Of a DNA stretch of 64,000 bases, positions 28,562-40,334 are shown one piece after another (position 1 is the stretch's first letter; every line of letters starts with the position of its first letter). The DNA comes from an uncultured Pseudomonadota bacterium (GTDB lineage Bacteria > Myxococcota_A > UBA796 > UBA9615), in assembly GCA_937891735.1 (NCBI GenBank), contig CALAGR010000138.1, forward strand, positions 1 through 64,000, written 5' to 3'. The notes beneath the pieces were generated by a model. The model was not told the DNA's origin. It did no database searches and saw nothing but the letters and a program-made list of their open reading frames with translations. A program made the translations under genes and the position numbers.

Positions 28562-30321
28562 GCCTTGCTCCCAGCGGGCACGGGCTCTCCGTGGCCCCGC
28601 TTGATCACCCACTGCTGCAGGATGCTGAGGATGTTGTTCACGAAGATGTACATCACGAGGCCCGAGGGCAGCGTGAACATGATCACCCCGAAGAACAGCG
28701 TCATGAACCGCATGATCTTCTGCTGCGAGGCGTCCATGGTGGGGCTCTCGTTCATCTTCTGGGTGATGTACATGGTCAGCGACATCAGGACCGGGAACAG
28801 GCCGATGGGGTCCTGAAGGGTCAGGTCGCAGAAGTACAGGAACTTGGCCTGGTACAGATCCGCCGACATCCACAGCACGCGGTAGAGCGCAAACCAGATC
28901 GGCATCTGCACGACCATGGGCAGACAACCGCCCATCGGGTTGACCCCGCGCTCCTTGAACAGCTCCATCATCTCCTTGTTGAGGGCCTCCTTGTCGCTCC
29001 CGTACTTCTCCCGCATCGCGGCGAGCTCGGGGTTGAGGTCCTGCATCTGCTTCATGGAGCGGTACTGCTTCTGCGTCAGCGGGAACAGCAGCAGCTTCAC
29101 GGTCACGGTCAGCAGGATGATGGAGAGCCCGTAGCTGCCCAGCAGGCCGTACAGGAACTTGAGGAAGGACAGGATCGGGATGGCGACGAGCCCGAAGATG
29201 CCGAAGTCCACCGACGAGGCCATGCGCATCTCGGCGCCTTCGAGCCCTTCGAGCGTCTTGGGGCCGGCCCACAGCTTGAACGGGTAGCTGACGCTCTCAC
29301 CGACCGCGAGCAGCTTGGGCGCCACCGTCACGGTGGACGCGAAGAGGCCCGCCTTCTCGTCCGCGACGGTGAACGCGGCCGTCCCCGTCATGGGCTCCGC
29401 CGGCTCGAGGCCGAGCATGAAGTACTTGCCGCCGACGCCCCACCAGCTCATCTGGCCGATGAACGGCAGCTCACCCTTCTTGCGCAGCTTCGCTTCGTCG
29501 GCGATCTCGTGGTCGTCGTCCACCTGCAGGTGGGTCTCGACCTTCGGTCCGTAGCGGCTCTCCGCCTCCGGCATGAGGTCGACGACGCCGAAGCTCGGGG
29601 TCACCTCCCGCGCCGTTCCGCCCACGTTGCGGATCGTCACGGTGTAGTCGGTGACGAAGCCGTCCTTGGGGAAGGCGTAGCTCTTCGTGATCTCGATGCC
29701 GTCGCGCGTGGTGGCGAACACCGCCGCATCCACGCTGCTGGAGACCACGGCGTACTGCACCGAGTCGCTGGCGATCCCGCGGCTGTCGATGCCCACGGGC
29801 AGGTGCGCGATGTCCGGGGCGCGGATCACGTCCACGAGCCCGTGGACCTCCTCCTCGGAGCAGGCCAGGGTGAACGGGCCGACATCCTCGCCCTTGATCT
29901 TGTGCAGCAGCCAGGTGGGCAGCCACGGCGTCTCGGGGGGCTGGGCGAGGTACCCGTCGAGCACGTACTCGGCCGGCCCGCCTCCGAGGCTGGACCACTT
30001 CGCCCCCACGCCGCTCCACCCGAACTCGAGCTCGCGCTTCGGGGCCTCGGGAACGACGGCGGCCACCGCGGGAGCCGCGCTGTCGTCGTCCCCACGGGCG
30101 CTGTCGTCGTCGTCGGCCTCTGCCGGCGCCGCGCCGTGGCTCGCGGGGCTGGGCGTGGCGGAGTCCACCACCGCCGTGGCCTCCGGATCGACCGGCTCTT
30201 CCGGTGCCTTCGGAGGCGGGAAGACGAAGCTGTAGAAGAAGAAGACAACCATGGCCGTGAGGCCCATGGCGACCAGCATTCGCCGGTCCTGGTGGGCCTG
30301 TTGGTTCGGGTCGAGATCCAT
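28558..30321 (-). CDS. yidC: Membrane protein insertase YidC
   Basis: MDLDPNQQAHQDRRMLVAMGLTAMVVFFFYSF; QYRSMKQMQDLNPELAAMREKYGSDKEALNKEMMELFKERGVNPMGGCLPMVVQMPIWFALY. Confidence 0.96.
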   Translation of the reverse strand: MDLDPNQQAHQDRRMLVAMGLTAMVVFFFYSFVFPPPKAPEEPVDPEATAVVDSATPSPASHGAAPAEADDDDSARGDDDSAAPAVAAVVPEAPKRELEFGWSGVGAKWSSLGGGPAEYVLDGYLAQPPETPWLPTWLLHKIKGEDVGPFTLACSEEEVHGLVDVIRAPDIAHLPVGIDSRGIASDSVQYAVVSSSVDAAVFATTRDGIEITKSYAFPKDGFVTDYTVTIRNVGGTAREVTPSFGVVDLMPEAESRYGPKVETHLQVDDDHEIADEAKLRKKGELPFIGQMSWWGVGGKYFMLGLEPAEPMTGTAAFTVADEKAGLFASTVTVAPKLLAVGESVSYPFKLWAGPKTLEGLEGAEMRMASSVDFGIFGLVAIPILSFLKFLYGLLGSYGLSIILLTVTVKLLLFPLTQKQYRSMKQMQDLNPELAAMREKYGSDKEALNKEMMELFKERGVNPMGGCLPMVVQMPIWFALYRVLWMSADLYQAKFLYFCDLTLQDPIGLFPVLMSLTMYITQKMNESPTMDASQQKIMRFMTLFFGVIMFTLPSGLVMYIFVNNILSILQQWVIKRGHGEPVPAGSKA

Positions 30322-30327
30322 CGCCAG

Positions 30328-30639
30328 CTACCGGGGTGCCGCCGCCGGTCCGTCGGCAACATGCACCGAGGACTCGCCGGAGTGGTCGTGATCACACAGA
30401 GGGTGAGCGTGTAGGTGAGGTGCGGGCAGCTCCGGCACGGGGTCGAACCCGCCGGGGTACCCCGGGTGGCATCGAGCGAGCCGCTTGACGCCCATCCAGC
30501 CCCCCCGCAGGGGTCCGAAGCGCTCAATGGCCTGGGCCGCGTAGATGGAGCAGGAGGGCTCGTACCGACATGCCGGCGGCAGGGCTGGGGAGATCCAGCG
30601 CTTGTAGCCGCGCAGCAGGAACAGGAGCAGCCACTTCAC
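30328..30639 (-). CDS. yidD: Membrane protein insertion efficiency factor YidD
   Basis: [70 protein letters not shown]. Confidence 0.93.
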   Translation of the reverse strand: MKWLLLFLLRGYKRWISPALPPACRYEPSCSIYAAQAIERFGPLRGGWMGVKRLARCHPGYPGGFDPVPELPAPHLHAHPLCDHDHSGESSVHVADGPAAAPR

Positions 30640-31019
30640 GGTGAGTCCTGCCTCCGAGGGCTCCCAGGGCGGCGGTTCAGCCAGTCCCGGAGTTGGCCCA
30701 GCTCCCGATCGACATCCTGGAGCTTCAGGGTGGCGGCGCCGGGCCGAGCGATGATCACGAGGTCCCAGTTCTGCAGGAGACCGTGACGGTTGAGTCGGTA
30801 CCACTCACGCAGCAGGCGCTTTACACGCGAGCGTTGCGGCGAATTCCCGACCTTCTTGCTGACCGTGAGCCCGACCCGTCCGTGATCCAGCTGTCCCGGG
30901 CCGCGGGCCCAGGCGATCATGAAATGAGCGGTTCGGAACGTGCGGGATCGCCGACGGTGCCGACGGTATTCGGCGGATCGACGGATCCGTAGGCCGCGGG
31001 GAAAGTCGAAGTCGCCCAG
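30636..31019 (-). CDS. rnpA: Ribonuclease P protein component (start uncertain, apparent CTG)
   Basis: [75 protein letters not shown]; lies between rpmH and yidD. Confidence 0.88.
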   Translation of the reverse strand: MGDFDFPRGLRIRRSAEYRRHRRRSRTFRTAHFMIAWARGPGQLDHGRVGLTVSKKVGNSPQRSRVKRLLREWYRLNRHGLLQNWDLVIIARPGAATLKLQDVDRELGQLRDWLNRRPGSPRRQDSP

Positions 31020-31021
31020 CG

Positions 31022-31171
31022 CTACTTCGTGGCGATGGTCGGCACCAGGAGCTTGCGCCCCTTCAGCCGACGGCGCGTGATGATCCGCCGTCCGTTCTTG
31101 GTGGACATGCGGGCACGGAAGCCGTGGGTCCGCTTCCGGGAGAGATTCGAGGGCTGGAAGGTGCGCTTCAT
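31022..31171 (-). CDS. rpmH: 50S ribosomal protein L34
   Basis: [49 protein letters not shown]. Confidence 0.97.
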   Translation of the reverse strand: MKRTFQPSNLSRKRTHGFRARMSTKNGRRIITRRRLKGRKLLVPTIATK

Positions 31172-31217
31172 CGTCAGCTCCGTGACCCGCGGAAATGGCC
31201 GGGTCCAAAGGGCGCGC

Positions 31218-31246
31218 AAAATAGAGGCTGTCCATGAGGCTGTCAA
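31218..31246 (-). promoter_or_regulatory. Promoter of the rpmH operon
   Basis: Minus strand TTGACA, 17-bp spacer, TATTTT. Confidence 0.7.
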
Positions 31247-31720
31247 GACCACCGCCTCGCGCAGCGCGGCGCGCCCCACGGCTCCAGGATTTCCGCCTCC
31301 TTATATGACGCGCGTGCGAGCGCGCACGACACCTTGTGGGCCCATCGGTCCCCCCCGTGGATCGACGGGCTGGGATCGGCAGGGCGATCCCGGCTCGGGC
31401 AGAACCGGTGAGGGTCACTCCATTCGAGCCCTCCGGGCGAGCTGGTCCTGGTACCGAACAAATAGCGGACGCAAGTACCTGCCAACGACACCAGAAACGC
31501 TCGGAAGAACCGACCCCCTTCTTCCCATCAAGGATCCGGCCAACGCGACTTCGCGACGGAATTCGGCGCCACTCCCGGCGCACATTCCCACACGCCCAGA
31601 ACGGCTCCACGCCTGTTGGAATCGCTCTACAGAGCCCGTTGCGGGGCTACAGGTCGCGGAGTAGCTTCAGAGTCCCGGCGGCCTCCGGGACGCAGCCACC
31701 AACGCCAAAGGAAATCATCG

Positions 31721-33064
31721 ATGCTTCGTTCCACATGGGACGAGGTCTGCGCCAGGGTTCGTCGTGAAGAAGACCCCTTCTTCCACGATCCCTGGCTCAA
31801 CCGCCTCTCATTCATCGCGTCAGACGAGGACAGGATCATCCTGGCCACGCCGAACCGGCTGTACGTCGAGTGGATCCAGGAGAACCTGGAGCCCCGGCTG
31901 CACGGGCACATCCACGCGATCGCGGACCGTCCCTACGCCATCGACTACCAGCTCGACGATGCGGCCGGCTCGGAGCGAAACGCCTTCCAGCCGGAGGCCG
32001 CCGCCCCCGCCAGCCTGTCCACCGGATCCCGGGACACCCACCTCAACGTGCGCCAGGTCTTCGCGACGTTCGTCGTCGGCAGCGGAAACCAGTTCGCCAC
32101 CGCAGCCTGTCAGAACGTGTCCGACAACCCGGCGCGGAACTACAACCCGCTCTTCCTGTTCGGCGGGGTGGGGCTGGGCAAGACCCACCTCCTGAACGCC
32201 ATCGGGAACCGGATCCGCCAGCGGGATCCCCGGGCCCGGATCCTGTACCTGTCCGCGAACGACTTCACCACCGAGCTCATCAACTGCATCCGGTTCAAGC
32301 GGATGGAGGAGTTTCGGGAGAAGTTCCGTCGGAACTGCGACGTCCTGCTCATGGACGACATCGAGTTCCTGGCGGGCAAGGATCGGACGCAGGAGGAGTT
32401 CTTCCACACGTTCGAGGCCCTGCACGGCAGCGGACGCCAGATCGTGGTCACCGCAGACCGCTACCCGAAGGACATCGGCGGTCTCGAGGAGCGCCTGCGC
32501 AGCCGGTTCGACTGGGGCCTGGTGGCGGACATCCAGCCGCCGGACACCGAGACCAAGGTCGCGATCCTGCGCCGCAAGGCGGACGACGAGGGCATCGCCC
32601 TGCCCAACGAGGTGGCGTTCTTCGTCGCCCGGCACGCCACTGGAAACGTACGGGAGCTCGAAGGCACCCTCACCCGCCTGCTCGCCATGAGCAGCTTCCA
32701 CGCGGCTCCCCTGGACGTGGAGTTCGCCCGGCGCTCGCTGCAGGGCTATCTGCAGGTGGAGGAGCGCTCGACGAACATCGACACCATCCAGAGCGGCGTG
32801 GCCCGGTTCTTCGGGGTCAAGGTGCAGGACCTGAAGGGCCCACGGCGCACGCGCCAGATGGTCGTGCCCCGACAGATCGCGATGTACCTGGCGCGGCAGC
32901 ACACCGGCCTGTCGCTCCCCGAGATCGGAAAACGCTTCGGAAACCGGGATCACACCACCGTCCTGCACGCCGTCAGGAAGGTGAAGGCGACCCGGACGAA
33001 GGACTCCGGCTACCGAACCCGCCTCGAGGGAGTGACTCGCTCTCTGGGGCTGCCCGTCGAATAG
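31721..33064 (+). CDS. dnaA: Chromosomal replication initiator DnaA
   Basis: FLFGGVGLGKTHLLNAIGNRI; C-terminal LPEIGKRFGNRDHTTVLHAVRKV. Confidence 0.97.
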   Translation: MLRSTWDEVCARVRREEDPFFHDPWLNRLSFIASDEDRIILATPNRLYVEWIQENLEPRLHGHIHAIADRPYAIDYQLDDAAGSERNAFQPEAAAPASLSTGSRDTHLNVRQVFATFVVGSGNQFATAACQNVSDNPARNYNPLFLFGGVGLGKTHLLNAIGNRIRQRDPRARILYLSANDFTTELINCIRFKRMEEFREKFRRNCDVLLMDDIEFLAGKDRTQEEFFHTFEALHGSGRQIVVTADRYPKDIGGLEERLRSRFDWGLVADIQPPDTETKVAILRRKADDEGIALPNEVAFFVARHATGNVRELEGTLTRLLAMSSFHAAPLDVEFARRSLQGYLQVEERSTNIDTIQSGVARFFGVKVQDLKGPRRTRQMVVPRQIAMYLARQHTGLSLPEIGKRFGNRDHTTVLHAVRKVKATRTKDSGYRTRLEGVTRSLGLPVE

Positions 33065-33296
33065 CCGCGACAACGAGTAGGATCCCGCCGGGAGCGTCGC
33101 TGGGAGCTCTCATGGCATTCGCACACCCTCGACCCCCTGTGTACAACCCGGTGGACATGCTGTTGAAAGGCCCGTGGACGACTTGTTAACGTTCGCACCC
33201 GCACGCGACCCGGCCGGTTGTCCCCGACAGAATCCACGGCACCTTCCCCCGACCGCACACAGGCATTCAATCAACACAGTCAGCGACTTAGAGCCC

Positions 33297-33345
33297 CTAT
33301 CCACAGAAACAGGGCTCTCCAACAACAACAAGATCAATCAATAGA
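33297..33345 (+). promoter_or_regulatory. Candidate oriC core: near-consensus DnaA box followed by an AAC-type trinucleotide AT-rich stretch
   Basis: CTATCCACA GAAACAGGGCTCTCC AACAACAACAAGATCAATCAATAG between dnaA and dnaN. Confidence 0.5.
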
Positions 33346-33399
33346 AGATCTCCTTTCTGAGATCGTGGTTCTCAGGAGCCATCGGGAGCGCGCAGCCTC

Positions 33400-34530
33400 A
33401 TGGAATTCCGCATCGCCAAGGACGAGCTGATTCGAGCCCTCTCTCGCGTCCAGGGCATCGTCGAGAAGCGCTCGACGAATCCGATCATCGCCAACGTGCT
33501 GTTCGAGGTCTCGAGCGACGGCATGAAGGTCAGCGCGACGGACACCGAGGTGTCCCTGATCGGCCATTACGCCGTCGAGTGCATCCAGCCCGGCAGCCTG
33601 ACCCTTGGCGCACGCCAGCTGTACGAGATCGCGCGGCTGGTCCCCACGGACAGCGTGTCGTTCCGGTTGCCCGCCGGCTCGTTTCTGATGGAGGTCAACT
33701 CCGGCAAGGCGCAGTTCAAGGTGCTCGGACTGCCGGCCGACGACTTCCCGCCGATCCTGCCCGCCGACGTGGACGTGGGCGACGGGCTGGAGATCGAAGC
33801 CGCGGACCTCAAGGCGATCATCGACAAGACCCTGTTCAGCATCTCGTCGGACGACACCCGGACCGGCCTGAACGGCGCCCACGCCGAGTCCATCGAGCTG
33901 CCCGGAGGCCGAACCCACCTGCGGTTCGTGTCCACCGACGGACACCGTCTGTCCCTGGCCGGCCGGCCCCTGACGGGCACCTGGACGGCGCAGCGCTCGG
34001 TGCTGCTGCCGAAGAAGGGCCTCGCGGAGCTCCGCAAGCTCGTGGATGTGGGCGATGGCCCCTGGCGCATCGTGCTGGGCGAGACCCAGGCGGTCTTCAA
34101 CCGCGGCACCACCGCCTTCTCCATGCGTCTGCTGGAGGGGGACTTCCCGGACTACAAGCAGGTCGTGCCCGCGGGTTGGCAGCGGCGGATCCTGGTGGGT
34201 CGGGGGCACCTCGTCCAGGCTCTGCGCCGGGTCAGCATCCTCGCTTCGGAGAAGTCGCACCCCGTGCGCTTCCACATCACCGGCGGGACCCTGGTGATCA
34301 CCGCCAAGCAGCCCGAGGCCGGCGAGGCCCGCGAGGAACTCGAGGCCACGGTCGAGGGCAGCGATCTCGAGATCGGCTTCAACGCCCGCTACTTCCTCGA
34401 TGCGCTCGGTGAGATGACCACGGACGACGTGGCCATCGAGATCGGTGACTCGCTGTCGCCGTGCCTGGTCCGTCCCGGAGATGGGGACGCGGACGAGCTG
34501 TTCGTCGTGATGCCGATGCGGCTCGAGTAG
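33400..34530 (+). CDS. dnaN: DNA polymerase III beta subunit
   Basis: MEFRIAKDELIRALSRVQGIVEKRSTNPIIANVLFEV; C-terminal LFVVMPMRLE. Confidence 0.97.
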   Translation: MEFRIAKDELIRALSRVQGIVEKRSTNPIIANVLFEVSSDGMKVSATDTEVSLIGHYAVECIQPGSLTLGARQLYEIARLVPTDSVSFRLPAGSFLMEVNSGKAQFKVLGLPADDFPPILPADVDVGDGLEIEAADLKAIIDKTLFSISSDDTRTGLNGAHAESIELPGGRTHLRFVSTDGHRLSLAGRPLTGTWTAQRSVLLPKKGLAELRKLVDVGDGPWRIVLGETQAVFNRGTTAFSMRLLEGDFPDYKQVVPAGWQRRILVGRGHLVQALRRVSILASEKSHPVRFHITGGTLVITAKQPEAGEAREELEATVEGSDLEIGFNARYFLDALGEMTTDDVAIEIGDSLSPCLVRPGDGDADELFVVMPMRLE

Positions 34531-34546
34531 GGCGCCCGGACTTCAT

Positions 34547-35704
34547 CTGCGTCTGACCTCCCTGAGCCTGCGGGACTTCCGCAACATCGAGGGGCTGGAT
34601 CTGGAGCTTCCGCCGGGGATCTCCGTGTTCTGGGGGGACAACGGCCAGGGCAAGACGAACCTGCTCGAGGCCGTCTACCTGCTCGCGACCCTCAAGAGCT
34701 TCCGGGGCGCGAAGAACAAGGAGCTGATCCGCTTCGAGCGGACCGGCGCAGGAAGCACCACGGCCGCGGCCACCTGCACCGTGATCAAGGGGCGTCTGCT
34801 GGCAGCGGACCTTCCCCGGGACTACCAGGTCACCGTGGACGGCACGGGCAAGCGGGTTCGGATCGACGGCAAGGACCCCCGCGGCCTCCCCCACTACTTC
34901 GAGGGCATCAAGGCGGTGGCGTTCGTCCCGTCGGACCTGCGCATGGTGGACGGCGGTCCGGAGCTGCGTCGCTCGTTCCTGGATCGCGCCTCGTTCACGC
35001 TGGATCCGACCTACCTGGAGCTGGCCCGGGACTACGCCGCGGCGCTCAAGCAAAAGAACGCCCTGCTCAGACAGGCCAAGAGCACGGGCCGCCCGCCGGA
35101 TCGTGCGCTGATCGACGTCTGGAACGACAAGCTCATCGTGGCCGGGGTCTCGGTGGTGGTGCGGCGAGTCGCCTTCCTCAAGGCGTTCGCGCCGGTGTTC
35201 CGGGGGGTGCACGAGGGGATCACGGGCGCCGCCAAGGGACGGGCCGAGATCCGGTACCGGGGCCCGGTCAGCGCCGAGGCCGTCAACGGGGGCGAGGTGG
35301 GCATCGCCGCGGAGCTGCGTCGGAAGGTGGAGGGGGCCCTCGCCCAGGAGGTGCGGCGCGGCCACGCGACGGTCGGTCCCCACCGGGACGACTGGGAGCT
35401 GCGGGTGGGCGGAGAGCCGCTGCGCAGCTTCGGCAGCCAGGGGCAGGTGCGTTCGGCGGCGCTGGCGATGCGCATGGCCGTGATGGTCCTGACGAAGCAG
35501 GCCGCCGGGGTCTGCCCGCTGTTCCTGCTGGACGACGTCAGCTCGGAGCTCGACGCGAGCAGGAACCGCCAGCTGATGGAACGGTTGACGGAGCTTCAGG
35601 CCCAGGTGCTCGTGACCACCACCTCGCTGAGCAACCTCAAGCTCGCCGGGGCGGGGTATTCGGCCTTCCGGGTGTCGGACGGAAGGGTCGACCTCGACGT
35701 CTGA
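34547..35704 (+). CDS. recF: DNA replication/repair protein RecF (apparent CTG start)
   Basis: LRLTSLSLRDFRNIEGLDLELPPGISVFWGDNGQGKTNLLEAVYLL; GSQGQVRSAALAMRMA; LLDDVSSELD. Confidence 0.93.
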   Translation: MRLTSLSLRDFRNIEGLDLELPPGISVFWGDNGQGKTNLLEAVYLLATLKSFRGAKNKELIRFERTGAGSTTAAATCTVIKGRLLAADLPRDYQVTVDGTGKRVRIDGKDPRGLPHYFEGIKAVAFVPSDLRMVDGGPELRRSFLDRASFTLDPTYLELARDYAAALKQKNALLRQAKSTGRPPDRALIDVWNDKLIVAGVSVVVRRVAFLKAFAPVFRGVHEGITGAAKGRAEIRYRGPVSAEAVNGGEVGIAAELRRKVEGALAQEVRRGHATVGPHRDDWELRVGGEPLRSFGSQGQVRSAALAMRMAVMVLTKQAAGVCPLFLLDDVSSELDASRNRQLMERLTELQAQVLVTTTSLSNLKLAGAGYSAFRVSDGRVDLDV

Positions 35705-35728
35705 GCGGCCGAAGGACGCGCTCGCTAG

Positions 35729-38311
<2,583 letters not shown>

Positions 38312-38323
38312 GGGCCTGAATCG

Positions 38324-39334
38324 ATGACGGGATTGACTGCCGCGAGCAAGATCCTCGGGACGGGGCACTACGTCCCGCCCACGGTGGTCACGAACGCCGA
38401 TCTGGCGAAGCGCTTCGACACATCGGATGAGTGGATCCAACAGCGCTCGGGGATCAAGGAGCGGCGGTACTCGACCGAGGAGGATCCTACCTCCGTCATG
38501 GGGGCCAAGGCGCTGCGCGCCGCCTGCGCCGACGCGGGCATCGACGTCGCCGAGATCGACTGCATCGTGCTCGGCACCCTCAGCCCAGACTACGACTTCC
38601 CGGGCAGCGCGGTGCTCGTCCAGGATCTGCTCGGGCTGAACGGGATCGCCTGCATCGACGTGCGCAACCAGTGCACGGGCTTCCTGTACTCCCTCGCCAT
38701 CGCCGACAGCTTCGTGCGGGCGGGGATGTTCAAGCGGGTGGCGGTCATCGGGTCCGAGGTGCACAGCACCGGCATCGACTTCAGCGACGAGGGCCGCGAC
38801 GTGACCGTGCTGTTCGGTGATGGCGCGGCCGCGGCGGTGGTCGGTCCCACGGACGACCCCAACGTCGGGATGCTGACCCATTGCCTGCACGCCGACGGCT
38901 CGGGCGCGCAGCAGCTGTGGATCCCGAACCCGGGCAGCCGCAACTTCCCCCACCGCGCTCCCCAGACGATGTACGCCGACCGGTCGGTGTACCCGCAGAT
39001 GAACGGGCGCGCGGTGTTCAAGTGGGCCTGCACGAAGCTGCCCGAGGTGATCAACGAGGCGCTCGAAAAGACCGGCTACACGCTGGACGACATCGATCTG
39101 CTCGTGCCCCACCAGGCCAATCGGCGCATCAACGAGATGGTCGCCAAGCAGCTCGGCTTTCCGCAGGACAAGGTCGTGCACAACATCGAGATGTACGGGA
39201 ACACCACCGCAGCCTCGGTAGGGATTGCGCTGGACGAGGCGCGGCGCGATGGTCGGATCGTGGCCGGCTCGCTGGTGTGCCTGGCGGCGTTCGGCTCGGG
39301 CTTCACCTGGGCCGCCACCATCGTGCGGTTCTGA
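38324..39334 (+). CDS. fabH: 3-oxoacyl-ACP synthase III-family protein
   Basis: SKILGTGHYVPPTVVTNADLAKRFDTSDEWIQQRSGIKERR; catalytic DVRNQCTGFLYSL; VPHQANRRI; YGNTTAAS. Confidence 0.9.
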   Translation: MTGLTAASKILGTGHYVPPTVVTNADLAKRFDTSDEWIQQRSGIKERRYSTEEDPTSVMGAKALRAACADAGIDVAEIDCIVLGTLSPDYDFPGSAVLVQDLLGLNGIACIDVRNQCTGFLYSLAIADSFVRAGMFKRVAVIGSEVHSTGIDFSDEGRDVTVLFGDGAAAAVVGPTDDPNVGMLTHCLHADGSGAQQLWIPNPGSRNFPHRAPQTMYADRSVYPQMNGRAVFKWACTKLPEVINEALEKTGYTLDDIDLLVPHQANRRINEMVAKQLGFPQDKVVHNIEMYGNTTAASVGIALDEARRDGRIVAGSLVCLAAFGSGFTWAATIVRF

Positions 39335-39353
39335 ACCGCAGCCGGAGGATCCG

Positions 39354-40334
39354 CTGACTGAGGTCCCCCCCGTCGCCGCGAGCATCCGCTTCGGCAACAA
39401 GCGCGTCTTCTTCCTGAGCGGAAAAGGCGGCACCGGGAAGACTGCGGTCTCGGTAGGACTGGCCCGCGCGCTGGCCCGTCGAGGCAAGCGCTGCCTCATC
39501 GTGGAGATCGACGCGCCGCGCCCCAACCTGCCCGCCTACTTCGGTGGCGAGATCAGCGCGCAGCCCCGCAAGGTCGCCACGCGCATCGACGGCTGCAACG
39601 TGGACTTCTTCGCGGCGCTGCGGGCCTACGTGGAGTCGGTGGTGCCGGCGAAGCGGGTGGTGGGCCTGATCCTGCGCAACCGGGTGGTGAAGATCTTCCT
39701 CACCGCGACCCCCGGCGCCCGGGAGCTGGTGCTGCTGTCGCGGATCTGGGAGTTCAGCTGGGATCCCCGCTGGGACCACATCATCGTGGACCTGCCCGCC
39801 TCGGGCCACGCCCTGGCGCTCATGCGGTGCCCGTTCCTGGCCAAGCGCACCTTCGCCCGGGGCCCCCTGCGCAAGCGCGCGGACGAGATCATCGAGCGGT
39901 TCAGCGATCCCAACGTGGCCGGCCTGTACTTCTGCGCGCTGCCCGGCGAGATGCCGATCAACGAGACGCTGGAGACCCGCCAGATCCTGGTGGGGCTGGG
40001 CATGCCGCCCATCGGCGGCGCGTTCCTGAACCAGTTCCCCGACGAGTCCTTCGAGCACTCCCAGAAGGACCTGCTCACCGCTCTCGAAGACCTCGTTGAG
40101 GCCGAGGGCGGCGAGGGACCCAACGGCACGACCCGCGCGCCGATGCCCCCGACGGTGCGCGCCGCGGTCGAAGCGGCCGGCGAGACGCGACGAAACCAGG
40201 TCATCGCCAAGGACGGCCTGAAGCGGCTGCGCGCCGCCTTCGGGGACACGCTGGTGGGCAAGCTCCCGGTCCTGCCGGGCACTCACAGCCAGGTGGCGGA
40301 CGCCGTCTCCCTCATCATCCTGGACTGGCTGTGA
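39354..40334 (+). CDS. ArsA/Get3-like P-loop ATPase, copy 1 (apparent CTG start)
   Basis: KRVFFLSGKGGTGKTAVSVGLARALARRGKRCLIVEID; SD GGAGG 5 nt upstream of CTG. Confidence 0.8.
   Translation: MTEVPPVAASIRFGNKRVFFLSGKGGTGKTAVSVGLARALARRGKRCLIVEIDAPRPNLPAYFGGEISAQPRKVATRIDGCNVDFFAALRAYVESVVPAKRVVGLILRNRVVKIFLTATPGARELVLLSRIWEFSWDPRWDHIIVDLPASGHALALMRCPFLAKRTFARGPLRKRADEIIERFSDPNVAGLYFCALPGEMPINETLETRQILVGLGMPPIGGAFLNQFPDESFEHSQKDLLTALEDLVEAEGGEGPNGTTRAPMPPTVRAAVEAAGETRRNQVIAKDGLKRLRAAFGDTLVGKLPVLPGTHSQVADAVSLIILDWL

Noticed and set aside
31172-31720. rpmH-dnaA gap as oriC
   Set aside because: It is the strand-switch point but I found no TTATCCACA-like box or AT-rich tract beyond the rpmH promoter; not excluded, only unsupported.
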